A DNA stretch of 44,616 nucleotides from Deltaproteobacteria bacterium (GTDB taxonomy: Bacteria; Desulfobacterota; Desulfobacteria; Desulfobacterales; QNYZ01). The notes under the pieces were generated by a model. It saw nothing but the letters and a program-made list of their open reading frames with translations. It was not told where the DNA came from and did not search any database. The position numbers were made by a program, and so were the translations under genes. Below are positions 26,235 to 34,402 of the stretch, piece after piece. Each line of letters begins with the position of its first letter. Position 1 is the stretch's first letter. The stretch is from contig QNYZ01000027.1 of assembly GCA_003973265.1 (NCBI GenBank), positions 1 through 44,616 of the forward strand. Direction: 5' to 3'.

Positions 26235-26369
26235 CTTCAGCGCTGTGGTATTTGAAGATTTTGAGCATTGATTTAACAATATTCGTGCGATTTTGGACAA
26301 GTCCGATGAAATACTTTGCGATAAGCCATAATTTATCTGGTTATTTTCTGGATATTTCGAATATTCAGG

Positions 26370-26398
26370 TTGACATTGGTTTTCAGGTAATATATCCG
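26370..26398 (+). promoter_or_regulatory. Candidate sigma-70 promoter of gdhA
   Basis: TTGACA at 26370-26375 is a perfect -35 hexamer. The -10 is poor: TATCCG at 17-bp spacing or TATATC at 15. It lies about 70-100 bp upstream of the gdhA ATG, which has its own strong AGGAGGAA ribosome site. Confidence 0.35.
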
Positions 26399-26469
26399 AA
26401 ACTAATTTGTTTACGGTGACAGTAGATAGATAAATATTTATAATTTTTTATTCAGGAGGAAACTCAACA

Positions 26470-27816
26470 ATGGACATCTTAGATACCATCAAAGCAAGGG
26501 ATCCAAACGAGAAAGAGTTTCACCAGGCAGTTGAGGAAGTCATCGAGTCGGTTCGCCCCGTTCTGGACCGGTACCCGGAATTTCGAAAAGCGGCGATTCT
26601 GGAACGTATTACCGAACCGGAACGCGTTGTCATGTTCCGGGTTCCCTGGATGGACGACCAGGGGCAGATCCATGTCAACCGAGGGTATCGCATCGGGATG
26701 AACAGCGCCATCGGCCCCTACAAAGGCGGCTTACGGTTTCACCCGTCCGTGACATTGAGCATTCTGAAATTTCTCGCCTTTGAGCAGGTTTTCAAAAATG
26801 CACTGACCACGCTGGCCATGGGCGGCGGCAAGGGCGGGTCTGATTTTGACCCCAAAGGCAAGTCGGACAATGAAGTCATGCGGTTCTGCCAGGCATTCAT
26901 GTCTGAGCTGTACCGGCATATCGGCCCGAACACCGATGTTCCGGCCGGAGATATCGGCGTGGGCGCCCGTGAGATCGGATTTCTCTTCGGAATGTACAAA
27001 AAATTGAAAAACGAATTCACCGGTGTACTGACCGGTAAAAGCCTTGGCTGGGGCGGCAGTCTGATCCGTCCTGAAGCCACCGGGTACGGGGCAATTTATT
27101 TTGCAGCAGAAATGCTGGCCACCAGAAACGACACTTTCAAGGGAAAAAAGTGTCTCGTCTCCGGTTCGGGAAACGTGGCCCAGTACGCGGTTGAAAAAAT
27201 TATCCAACTGGGCGGCAAGGTCCTGACGATGTCCGATTCATCCGGCTACATTTTTGATGAAGCGGGTATCGATGCCGACAAGCTGGCATTTGTTATGCGG
27301 TTGAAGAACGTTCGACGCGGCCGTATTAAAGAGTATGCCGAGAAATACCCCCAGGCGGTCTATACACCGGTCGACTCATCCCTGAATTATAATCCGCTGT
27401 GGGATCATGCGGCCGATTGTGCCTTCCCCTGCGCCACTCAAAATGAAATCGACGAAAAAGATGCGATTAACCTGGCAAATAACGGCGCCATGCTGGCCTG
27501 TGAAGGGGCCAACATGCCGTGTACACCGGCAGCAATTGACATTTTCATGGACAAAAAAGTCCTTTATGCACCGGGTAAAGCATCCAATGCCGGTGGCGTC
27601 GCCGTTTCCGGCCTGGAAATGGCACAAAACAGTATGCGACTGGCGTGGACCCGCAAAGAAGTGGACAACCGGTTGAAAACCATCATGAAGAGCATCCACA
27701 GCACCTGTCTTGAGGCGGCCGCGGATTTTGGCCAGGACGGAAATTATATGGCAGGGGCCAATATTGCCGGCTTCGTTAAAGTTGTCAACGCCATGCTGGA
27801 TCAGGGACTCGTTTAG
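26470..27816 (+). CDS. gdhA: NADP-specific glutamate dehydrogenase (GdhA type)
   Basis: The 448-residue hexamer-type enzyme interconverts glutamate and 2-oxoglutarate plus ammonia. Substrate motifs are GPYKGGLRFHPSV, ALTTLAMGGGKGGSDFDPKGKSD (catalytic Lys in the GGGKGG loop), PAGDIGVGAREIG and SLGWGGSLIRPEATGYG; the Rossmann segment is VSGSGNVAQYA. The length and PKGKSD place it in the bacterial GdhA (NADP) group. A strong AGGAGGAA precedes the ATG and an intrinsic terminator follows 37 bp after the stop. It could recycle glutamate from transamination of amino acids whose oxoacids feed IorAB further right; that link is inference. Confidence 0.95.
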   Translation: MDILDTIKARDPNEKEFHQAVEEVIESVRPVLDRYPEFRKAAILERITEPERVVMFRVPWMDDQGQIHVNRGYRIGMNSAIGPYKGGLRFHPSVTLSILKFLAFEQVFKNALTTLAMGGGKGGSDFDPKGKSDNEVMRFCQAFMSELYRHIGPNTDVPAGDIGVGAREIGFLFGMYKKLKNEFTGVLTGKSLGWGGSLIRPEATGYGAIYFAAEMLATRNDTFKGKKCLVSGSGNVAQYAVEKIIQLGGKVLTMSDSSGYIFDEAGIDADKLAFVMRLKNVRRGRIKEYAEKYPQAVYTPVDSSLNYNPLWDHAADCAFPCATQNEIDEKDAINLANNGAMLACEGANMPCTPAAIDIFMDKKVLYAPGKASNAGGVAVSGLEMAQNSMRLAWTRKEVDNRLKTIMKSIHSTCLEAAADFGQDGNYMAGANIAGFVKVVNAMLDQGLV

Positions 27817-27852
27817 AGAAACAGTAAAATAAAATATCCAACTTTCCAACAA

Positions 27853-27895
27853 GGGCCATAGCGGGGTTGAGCCTCTACCTGTTATGGCCTTTTTT
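27853..27895 (+). terminator. Intrinsic terminator of gdhA
   Basis: GGCCATA at 27854-27860 pairs with TATGGCC at 27883-27889, extended inward by G-T and G-C pairs (GCGGG with CCTGT) to about 12 bp, and is followed by T6. It overlaps the last codon of the converging zinc-ribbon gene and may serve that side too, although the A-tract there is short. Confidence 0.85.
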
Positions 27896-29120
27896 ACATA
27901 TTTTCGGCCAGCTTCAGCAGTTTTTTCCCGATGCCGATATTTAATTTCGGCTGGATATAGTCGTGATGATCTTCATTGAAAGGAATGTAAACCAACAGCG
28001 CCTGACGCGCGACGATCTGGATCTGACTGAGCCGTGGAAAATAGATTCTTGAAGGTCTGACAAGTTCAGCAAAAACGATTTTCAATGTCTGGGCGGCTTC
28101 CGTCACCGGCAGATTGGCCGGGATCATCGCCCCTTCGGGCAGTTTTTTATCACCATTAACCGGAATCTGGGCAACCGTGAGCCGACGGGAAAGGGTTAGC
28201 AGCATTTTGGGCCGGACCTTGAATGCCGGCACCCAGAAATGGAACCGGGCTTCCGTATCCTTTTCTTCAGCAGGTTGGGATATATTGGCCAAACGCCTGA
28301 AATCCGCGACCGAACCCATCGAAACACCATCAACATCTGCCGCAATACGCCAGAATGGAAAGCTGGTTTTAAACCGCCCCATTTCCGTCAGGCAGATAAG
28401 CGGCAGCTTCTTAAATCCTTTCTTCGTCGGTTGCCAGGCCGTCTGGCAATTTTTACATATCAGCACGGCGGCGTCTTTCTCTCCGTCGAGATCCCACCCG
28501 CAGGCCGGGCAGATCGTCGCAAAAAGCCGGGTCCTGTTTTCGATCTTTTCGGTACGGGAAAGCGTATCTTCCAGATTGTCGGGTATGCCGCTTGTAACCG
28601 GCTTGTTCTGCATGGCGTCAAACAGCCGGCCCGACAGATAAAACGGTGCATATAAAAGGCTGACAATCTCTCCGATATACGACTGGTGGTAAATCGGTTT
28701 GGGCACAAACCGGGCCAGGGAAGTTTTAAAAAGATTAATGGCATCCGCATAGGGAATATCCGGACGAAGAAACCGGCCTTTGGATTTTTCCGTGGCAAAC
28801 GTCAATTTTCCGACCTGGGGCCGGATACCGGCCGAAAACGGGAAATGCGTTGATTTGATTGCCTGCTGGCTGGAATCAACAAAGCGACTCACCACGCCGG
28901 CGTTCACACAGGAATAAAGTATCCCTTTAAAGCGCCAGAAGGGGAAATAGATCAGTTCCCGATCAACGGTGGGATTGTGAGGAAGCAGGTATCGAAAATA
29001 GGTCGGGGGCATCAGGTAAGACTTTACCCGGCAATACCCGCACGAAAAAATCCGGTCGCTTTCCGTCAGCTCTGCCGGGGCGCCGCATTGGGGACAATGA
29101 TATTCAACGGAAAGTTTAAT
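27894..29120 (-). CDS. Double zinc-ribbon protein with probable ATT start
   Basis: I extend this 372-residue frame by 36 codons upstream of its first ATG (29012), because the extension encodes an evident zinc ribbon (CPQC at 9-12 and CGYC at 27-30) and is preceded by GGAGAG. The start would be ATT at 29120, sharing one base with the SPFH gene's stop (ATTAA). The ATG at 29012 has no ribosome site. A second ribbon (CPAC...CKNC) lies at 204-225. The rest is a soluble, non-transmembrane, strand-rich sequence with no family I can name; it contains repeated FPFWR motifs. The neighbour is a zinc-ribbon SPFH protein, so the two probably act in one complex. Function unknown. Confidence 0.8.
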   Translation of the reverse strand: MKLSVEYHCPQCGAPAELTESDRIFSCGYCRVKSYLMPPTYFRYLLPHNPTVDRELIYFPFWRFKGILYSCVNAGVVSRFVDSSQQAIKSTHFPFSAGIRPQVGKLTFATEKSKGRFLRPDIPYADAINLFKTSLARFVPKPIYHQSYIGEIVSLLYAPFYLSGRLFDAMQNKPVTSGIPDNLEDTLSRTEKIENRTRLFATICPACGWDLDGEKDAAVLICKNCQTAWQPTKKGFKKLPLICLTEMGRFKTSFPFWRIAADVDGVSMGSVADFRRLANISQPAEEKDTEARFHFWVPAFKVRPKMLLTLSRRLTVAQIPVNGDKKLPEGAMIPANLPVTEAAQTLKIVFAELVRPSRIYFPRLSQIQIVARQALLVYIPFNEDHHDYIQPKLNIGIGKKLLKLAENM

Positions 29121-30249
29121 ACTTCTCTCCGCACTGGTTACAATAGACAGCGCCGCCTAAATTCTCAGCCCCGCATTTGGGACAGACTTTCTCTTTGGCG
29201 GTATCGGCGACCGGGTGGCCACACCGGGAACAGAACCTGGCATGCGGTGACAGATTTTTCCCGCATTTTTCACATTTCTGAAACACCAGTAATTGATGCC
29301 CGCAATGGGGGCAGAACTTCGCATCCACGTCAACCGCTTGATGGCATTCCGGACAGGCCGGTGCCTCGCCACCCGAAACCGGTGTGGCCGTTCTATTTCC
29401 CTGCTTCGCAAAGTACTGGGAAAACATGGCCGGCATCATCAGGCCCAGGCCGGTACCCATCCCTGCCCCGGCGCCGCCTTCAGACTCCGATGCTTTTTCA
29501 AGGGCCATGGCCGCTTTCATCCGGGTCAGTTTATCCAGATCCTGAAACAGCCCCATGCGGCTGCGATCATCAATGGCCGACTGGACTTCCGGTGGCGGGG
29601 TGATGGAATTAATATAAATATTTTGTAAAGAGAGCCCAAAATAACTGAATTCTTTTTCGAGACGATCGGCAAGGCTCCCCGACAGCTCATCATATTTGGC
29701 CGGCAGGTTTAAAATCGTATCAATGCTTTCACCCATGAAATCGTTAAACCGGGACACAATCACACGGTTCAGATACGCCTCGACAGCTTCGGTAGTAAAC
29801 ACCCCTTGCGTCCCCACCAGGCTGTTGATAAACAACACCGGCTGGACCACCTGGAAGTTAAAAATGCCAAACGCCCGCAGCCGTATCAGTCCCAACTCGT
29901 CGTCGCGGAATGCGACCGGATCCCGGGTGCCCCATTTCAGATTGGTAAACACCTTCATGTTCACCATGTAAACTTCGGCCCGGAGCGGACTGGTCATCCC
30001 CCAGGGCAGCGACACCATCTTGGTCAACAGGGGAATATTAGCCGTTTTCAGGGTATGACGGCCCGGACCGAAGGCCTCCACCGCTTTTCCCTTATAGAAA
30101 AAAACGCCGGCCTGGCTTTCCCGAACGGTCAGCTGGGCGCCATACTTGATCTCCCCGGATCCCTGTTCGGGAATGCGGTGTACCAGCTCCTTACCGGTAT
30201 CGTCAAACCACTCGATCACTTCCAGGAAAAAGATATTATTGGTTCCCAT
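29116..30249 (-). CDS. SPFH/Band-7 protein with three C-terminal zinc ribbons (YdjI-like)
   Basis: The 377-residue protein has an N-terminal Band-7 domain (about 1-250: GEIKYGAQLTVRESQAGVFFYKGK, LRAFGIFNFQVV, EKEFSYFGLSLQNIYINSITPPPEVQ). A Gly/Ala/Met linker is followed by three CxxC-CxxC zinc ribbons (CPEC/CPHC, CEKC/CSRC, CPKC/CNQC). This is the COG4260 type whose B. subtilis member YdjI acts with PspA-like proteins at stressed membranes. No obvious transmembrane helix is seen, so membrane attachment would rely on partners. I choose the ATG at 30249 with AAAGGA 8 nt upstream rather than the longer in-frame start. The next gene downstream encodes another zinc-ribbon protein. Confidence 0.87.
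   Translation of the reverse strand: MGTNNIFFLEVIEWFDDTGKELVHRIPEQGSGEIKYGAQLTVRESQAGVFFYKGKAVEAFGPGRHTLKTANIPLLTKMVSLPWGMTSPLRAEVYMVNMKVFTNLKWGTRDPVAFRDDELGLIRLRAFGIFNFQVVQPVLFINSLVGTQGVFTTEAVEAYLNRVIVSRFNDFMGESIDTILNLPAKYDELSGSLADRLEKEFSYFGLSLQNIYINSITPPPEVQSAIDDRSRMGLFQDLDKLTRMKAAMALEKASESEGGAGAGMGTGLGLMMPAMFSQYFAKQGNRTATPVSGGEAPACPECHQAVDVDAKFCPHCGHQLLVFQKCEKCGKNLSPHARFCSRCGHPVADTAKEKVCPKCGAENLGGAVYCNQCGEKY
29118..29130 (-). promoter_or_regulatory. Ribosome site plus ATT start and overlapping stop
   Basis: On the minus strand GGAG (29130-29127) is followed 6 nt later by ATT (29120-29118), and the SPFH gene's TAA begins at 29118. The geometry equals a normal SD-spacer-start with an ATGA-like overlap. 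ATT is a rare initiation codon known from infC, and using it usually lowers or autoregulates expression. Confidence 0.6.
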
Positions 30250-30481
30250 GCTCCACATCCTTTCGGTTGAGCCCTGGCCAATTTGGGCAGTAAAGGCAGA
30301 TTTATATATTGGTATCACTAAAAAGAAAGCTATCCGGAGTCTGTATCAGCTGGTACCTATATCATATCCACCATCTTATACAAGGACGTAGACGGTCAAT
30401 TTCGATTGACAGGAGATTCTCGGGTTCGATATCATTATCAAATATCGGCAATCGAGACGTCTTCAACAAGAGGGTGAAACA

Positions 30482-31153
30482 ATGAGATATAAAATATGGC
30501 TGCTGCTCACGGCGATCTGCCTGGCCGGATGCTCTGCGGGCGGGTTTAAGTTACAGGTTCGATTTGATGATACGGGCCAATTGAAAAAAGGAGACGTGGT
30601 CTATTTTCAAAACGAAGCGGTCGGCAGTGTTACCGCTGTGAATAAAACCGATCAGAATAAACGGATCGCCGCTTTGAAAATCGATAAAAAAATGGCCGGG
30701 AAAGTCACTGACCAGACGTTATTTTTTATCGATCCGGACCCCAGGGAGAATCTCCGTTCCGCCGTCGTTATGGTAACGGGAAAAACGGAGGGTACGCCCT
30801 TAAAAAACGGTGCCATTGTCGACGGTGCCGGCCGGGTATTCGTTTTTTTCCATCGTCTCCAGAACCAGGCGCAAGAAGGACTGCAGGAGGTCCTCTCACA
30901 ATTTGATCGATTTTCCCAACGCCTGAAAAAGATCCCGGAAAGCAAAGAATTCCGTCAACTGGAAACCGATCTGAAATCCCTCGCCAAAAAAATGGCCGCT
31001 TCTGGCGAGGCCGCCAGAGAATCGATCCAGGATGAGTTGATCCCCCAGCTGGAAAAACAGCTCGATCTGTTAAAGGATCGACTGAAAGCACTGGGTCGGG
31101 AAAAAGAAATCGAACCATTGGAAACCGAAATGAAAAAGATCCGATCGATTTAA
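30482..31153 (+). CDS. Lipoprotein with MCE/MlaD-like domain
   Basis: The 223-residue protein carries a lipoprotein signal peptide with lipobox LAGC, cut before C17; Ser at +2 favours the outer membrane. Residues 22-120 resemble a single MCE (MlaD) domain: FKLQVRFDDTGQLKKGDVVYFQNEAVGSVTAV is the typical start. The remainder is a long charged coiled coil of heptad-like Lys/Glu/Leu. MCE proteins bind phospholipids and carry them across the periplasm. No ABC partner genes are nearby, so this may be a stand-alone lipid-binding lipoprotein. Confidence 0.78.
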   Translation: MRYKIWLLLTAICLAGCSAGGFKLQVRFDDTGQLKKGDVVYFQNEAVGSVTAVNKTDQNKRIAALKIDKKMAGKVTDQTLFFIDPDPRENLRSAVVMVTGKTEGTPLKNGAIVDGAGRVFVFFHRLQNQAQEGLQEVLSQFDRFSQRLKKIPESKEFRQLETDLKSLAKKMAASGEAARESIQDELIPQLEKQLDLLKDRLKALGREKEIEPLETEMKKIRSI

Positions 31154-31213
31154 GCCTGCAGCAGGACCCCGTTGATCGTGACATAACAAAGCGCTACGAG
31201 AGGAGATCTTCCG

Positions 31214-31795
31214 ATGAACAGACCGATTCCGACCCGAGAACAGGCCTTTGAGCTGCTGGGCCGATACAACCAGAACAACAGCCTCATCAGACACGCCCTG
31301 GCCGTTGAAGGCGTCATGCGCTACATGGCCCGAAAATTCGGCGCAGATGAAGAGAAATGGGGGATCATCGGCCTGGTTCATGACCTGGACTATGAAAAAT
31401 ACCCGGATCAGCACTGTAAAAAGTCCGAAGAGATCCTCCGGGACAACAACTGGCCGGAAGAGTACATCCGTGCCGTGGTCAGTCACGGGTGGGGTATCTG
31501 CACAGATGTCAAGCCCGAAACAGACCTTGAAAAAACACTCTTTGCCATCGATGAATTAACCGGTCTGGTCGCTGCGGCGGCCCGGGTCCGCCCGTCCAAA
31601 AGTGTCCTCGACATGAAAGCCAAATCGGTAAAGAAAAAATGGAAAAGCAAACGCTTTGCCGCCGGTGTCAATCGGGAGATTATCGACAAAGGCGCCGAGA
31701 TGCTGGGCATGGAGCGAAACGACCTGATCGCCGACACGATTATGGGAATGCGGGACGTGGCCATGCAGATCGGCCTGGCCGGCGAAGATTCCTGA
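31214..31795 (+). CDS. HD-domain phosphohydrolase
   Basis: The 193-residue HD-superfamily protein coordinates metal through an early His in SLIRHALAVEGVM, the HD pair in GLVHDLDYEKYP and an Asp in FAIDELTGL; SHGWG is a further conserved His. It resembles the HDIG-type putative hydrolases often annotated only as HD domain protein. The substrate (nucleotide, second messenger or other phosphate ester) cannot be decided. The strong AGGAGAT ribosome site lies 8 nt from the ATG. It follows the lipoprotein after 60 bp. Confidence 0.82.
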   Translation: MNRPIPTREQAFELLGRYNQNNSLIRHALAVEGVMRYMARKFGADEEKWGIIGLVHDLDYEKYPDQHCKKSEEILRDNNWPEEYIRAVVSHGWGICTDVKPETDLEKTLFAIDELTGLVAAAARVRPSKSVLDMKAKSVKKKWKSKRFAAGVNREIIDKGAEMLGMERNDLIADTIMGMRDVAMQIGLAGEDS

Positions 31796-31860
31796 TTATT
31801 TGCAGATCCGGCGGTCCGCTTTCTGAATAGAGCGTGCAGGAAGCGACAGGCAATTTCCCC

Positions 31861-31893
31861 TTGACTCCCCCTGCCCATAGCTGTAATATAGCT
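31861..31893 (+). promoter_or_regulatory. Strong sigma-70 promoter of the SDR operon, shared element
   Basis: TTGACT (31861-31866), 17-bp spacer, TAATAT (31884-31889). The -10 is embedded in CATAGCTGTAATATAGCT (31876-31893), which is identical over 18 bases to the promoter at 38132-38149. The element contains a unit ATAGCTGTAAT, repeated imperfectly here and perfectly at the other site. Confidence 0.75.
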
Positions 31894-31953
31894 TCGATGT
31901 AACTTCATCCCGGCTATTTTTCCTGTTTAACCACCCATATTTAGGAGTCATTG

Positions 31954-32703
31954 ATGTTATTAGAAGGTAAAAACGCCATTGTCACCGGCGGTTCCCAGGG
32001 GATCGGAGCGGCCATTGCCCTGGAACTGGCCGCGGAAGGGGCCAACGTCTGTCTGACGTATCGTAAACATGCCGAAGAAGGTGAGCAGTATGCCGAAAAA
32101 ATCCGGGCCATGGGACGCAAGGCGCTGGCGGTTAAATGCGATATCTCATCTTTTTCCGAGGCCGAGGCCGTTGTCAACCAGGCCCTTGAGGCCTTCGGGC
32201 GGATCGACATCATCGTCAACAACGCCGGGATGAACTGGGACGGAGTCTGCTGGAAGATGAGCGAAGAACAATGGGACCGGGTACTCGAAGTCAACCTGAA
32301 GGGATACTTCAACTTCACGCGGCATGTGGCCCCCTTATTCAAGGGCCAGAAATACGGAAAAATCGTCAATATTACTTCCATCAACGGCATGCGGGGTAAA
32401 TTCGGCCAGACCAACTACTCGGCCTCCAAGGCCGGCATCATCGGGTATACCAAGGCCGTAGCCAAGGAGCTGGGCGCATTTGGCGTTAACGTCAATGCCG
32501 TGGCCCCGGGCCTGATTGAAACCGCCATGCTCAAAGAATCCGAGGCCCGGGATAAAATCATCGACATGGCCATGGCCGAGATCGTCCTGAAACGGGTGGG
32601 CCAGCCGGAAGACCTGGCCCATGTCGTCACATTCCTGGCCTCCGACCATGCCCGGCATGTCACCGGTGAAGTCATCAAGGTCGATGGCGGCCAATACATC
32701 TAA
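31954..32703 (+). CDS. Short-chain dehydrogenase/reductase (FabG/PhaB type)
   Basis: This 249-residue NAD(P)-dependent reductase of the classical SDR family probably interconverts 3-hydroxyacyl-CoA and 3-oxoacyl-CoA. The cofactor motif is TGGSQGIG, with NNAG at 89-92 and the catalytic Ser142, Tyr155 and Lys159 (NYSASK). The C-terminal GEVIKVDGGQYI is typical. I choose the ATG at 31954, three bases after a TTG, because AGGAG sits 7 nt upstream. It is the first gene behind a strong promoter, followed by thiolase, DUF35 and hydratase genes. The actual substrate is inferred only from this neighbourhood. Confidence 0.9.
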   Translation: MLLEGKNAIVTGGSQGIGAAIALELAAEGANVCLTYRKHAEEGEQYAEKIRAMGRKALAVKCDISSFSEAEAVVNQALEAFGRIDIIVNNAGMNWDGVCWKMSEEQWDRVLEVNLKGYFNFTRHVAPLFKGQKYGKIVNITSINGMRGKFGQTNYSASKAGIIGYTKAVAKELGAFGVNVNAVAPGLIETAMLKESEARDKIIDMAMAEIVLKRVGQPEDLAHVVTFLASDHARHVTGEVIKVDGGQYI

Positions 32704-32789
32704 AAGGGAGCAGGATCACCCCCATTTCAAGATACGTGTATCGGGGGGGGTGAATATTTCATCGAAACTTTCATACCCCAGGAGGAATT

Positions 32790-33959
32790 ATGGGAAGAGT
32801 CGCCATTATCGGCGTGGGACAAAGTCAATTTGTCCGGAGTTATCCCGGCGCGATCCGGGAACTGGTCTTTGAGGGATTCAAGGAATCCGTAACCGATGCC
32901 GGTATTACCAGCAAGGATATCGATGCGTCGGTGGTCTGCTCGGCACCGGAATATGACAAACAGCGGTCCCCGGCCGGCGTGTTTGCCGAATATCTCGGAC
33001 TGAACCCGCAACCCACATTTTACACAGAGACGCTCTGCTCGTCATCGAGCACAGGGCTTAAGCTGGCCTATTCCCTGGTCAAGTCCGGCCTGCATGATGT
33101 GGTCGCCGTCATTGGATTTCAGAAAATGTCGGAGATTTCATCCTCCGAATCCCAGGAACGCATGGGACGCGGCGCGGATATCCAGTGGGAAAGTCCTTTC
33201 GGCACCATGATGCCGGCCTATTACGCGATGTTTGCCCAGGCCCACATGGATCGCTACGAGACCACCCCCGAAGACCTCGCCCTGATCCGGGTAAAGGCCT
33301 CCACCTACGGCCAGCTCAACGATCGGGCCGTATACCGCAAGGCCGTGACCGCCGATATGTTTGCCGATTCCGATCATATCATGTCCAACGCGGTTTCCAG
33401 CCCGCTGCGGGTCGGCGATTGCTGCGCCAATGCCGACGGCAGCTCGTGTATTCTTGTGGCCAGCGAGGAAAAAGCCAAAGCCTTTTGCAAAAAACCGATC
33501 TGGATCAAGGGCATCGGCGCCGCATCGGCCAGCGTCAACATGTCGGGCCGGGATATTTTCACCGGCCTTTCAGCGGCCCGGGAAGCGGCAGACCAGGCCT
33601 ACAAAATGGCCGGCGTGTCACCGGATGATATCGACGTGGCCGAAGTCCACGACTGCTTCACCATCGCCGAGCTGATGGCCTACGAGAACCTTGGCTTTGC
33701 CGAGCCGGGCAAAGGATGCGAGCTGATCCGAAATAAGGAAACCTACAAGGAAGGCCGCATTCCGATTAACGTAGATGGCGGTCTTTTGTCCAAGGGGCAC
33801 CCCATCGGCGCTACGGGCGGGTCCCAGATCCGGACTATCGTCTTGCAGCTGCGCGACGAGGCCGGTGATATCCAGGTCAGGGATCCCCAGATCGGCCTGG
33901 TCCACAATATCGGCGGCGTAGGCCTTTACGGAAACGTGACTATCCTCGGGAGGGAATAA
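32790..33959 (+). CDS. SCP2-type thiolase (BbsB-like)
   Basis: The 389-residue thiolase-fold enzyme has nucleophile C83 in ETLCSSSSTGLKLA, the EVHDCFTIAELMAYENLGF segment characteristic of SCP2/SCPx-type thiolases, the catalytic His337 in KGHPIGATGG and HNIGG (372-376), where ordinary thiolases have the second active-site cysteine. This subfamily works with a separate DUF35 OB-fold protein, which is the next gene and overlaps it by one base (TAATG). Known examples are benzoylsuccinyl-CoA thiolase BbsAB and sterol-type aldolases, so aromatic or branched acyl-CoA cleavage is likely. A retro-aldolase rather than a thiolase is an alternative. Confidence 0.87.
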   Translation: MGRVAIIGVGQSQFVRSYPGAIRELVFEGFKESVTDAGITSKDIDASVVCSAPEYDKQRSPAGVFAEYLGLNPQPTFYTETLCSSSSTGLKLAYSLVKSGLHDVVAVIGFQKMSEISSSESQERMGRGADIQWESPFGTMMPAYYAMFAQAHMDRYETTPEDLALIRVKASTYGQLNDRAVYRKAVTADMFADSDHIMSNAVSSPLRVGDCCANADGSSCILVASEEKAKAFCKKPIWIKGIGAASASVNMSGRDIFTGLSAAREAADQAYKMAGVSPDDIDVAEVHDCFTIAELMAYENLGFAEPGKGCELIRNKETYKEGRIPINVDGGLLSKGHPIGATGGSQIRTIVLQLRDEAGDIQVRDPQIGLVHNIGGVGLYGNVTILGRE

Positions 33960-34390
33960 TGGGAAAAAGAGAAATAGATGACCGCTTTAAGAAATTCGGT
34001 ACGGTCAGCTTTACCGCAACAACGAAAGTTAACGACTTCATCGACCATCTGGAAAATGACCGGGTTTCGGGAACGCGCTGCAAAAGCTGCGGCCAGGTGT
34101 ATTTTCCGCCCCGGGCCGACTGTCATGCGTGCCTGTCCAGTGATATGGAATGGTTTGATATCGATGGCAGTGGCAAGCTCATGACTTTCAGCAACCTGGG
34201 ATTTGCGCCGGTGGGGTTTCAGGAAGATGTGCCCTACCGCATTGCCGTGCTCGACTACGGCGAATTTAAAGTATTCGGCCGGATCGCATCCGATATGGCG
34301 GACACCGATATTCAAATCGGTATGGAGATGAAAACCATTGTCAATCGTCTGGCCGACGACCGGCTGAACTTTGTTTTTGAAAAGGTGTAA
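33959..34390 (+). CDS. DUF35 zinc-ribbon/OB-fold partner of thiolase (BbsA-like)
   Basis: This 143-residue DUF35 protein has a zinc ribbon with C41, C44, C55 and C58 (CKSCGQ, CHAC) followed by a beta-rich OB fold ending near 130. Such proteins bind to the active site of SCP2-type thiolases or aldolases and complete it. Its start overlaps the thiolase stop by one base, which fits a 1:1 complex. The ribosome site GGGAGGGAA is inside the thiolase gene. Confidence 0.88.
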   Translation: MGKREIDDRFKKFGTVSFTATTKVNDFIDHLENDRVSGTRCKSCGQVYFPPRADCHACLSSDMEWFDIDGSGKLMTFSNLGFAPVGFQEDVPYRIAVLDYGEFKVFGRIASDMADTDIQIGMEMKTIVNRLADDRLNFVFEKV

Positions 34391-34402
34391 GGAGAACTCA
34401 CC

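Noticed and set aside
26235..26469. Sigma-54 (-24/-12) promoter for gdhA next to the NtrC-type regulator
   Set aside because: No TGGCAC-N5-TTGC-like sequence was seen; a TTGACA element is present instead.
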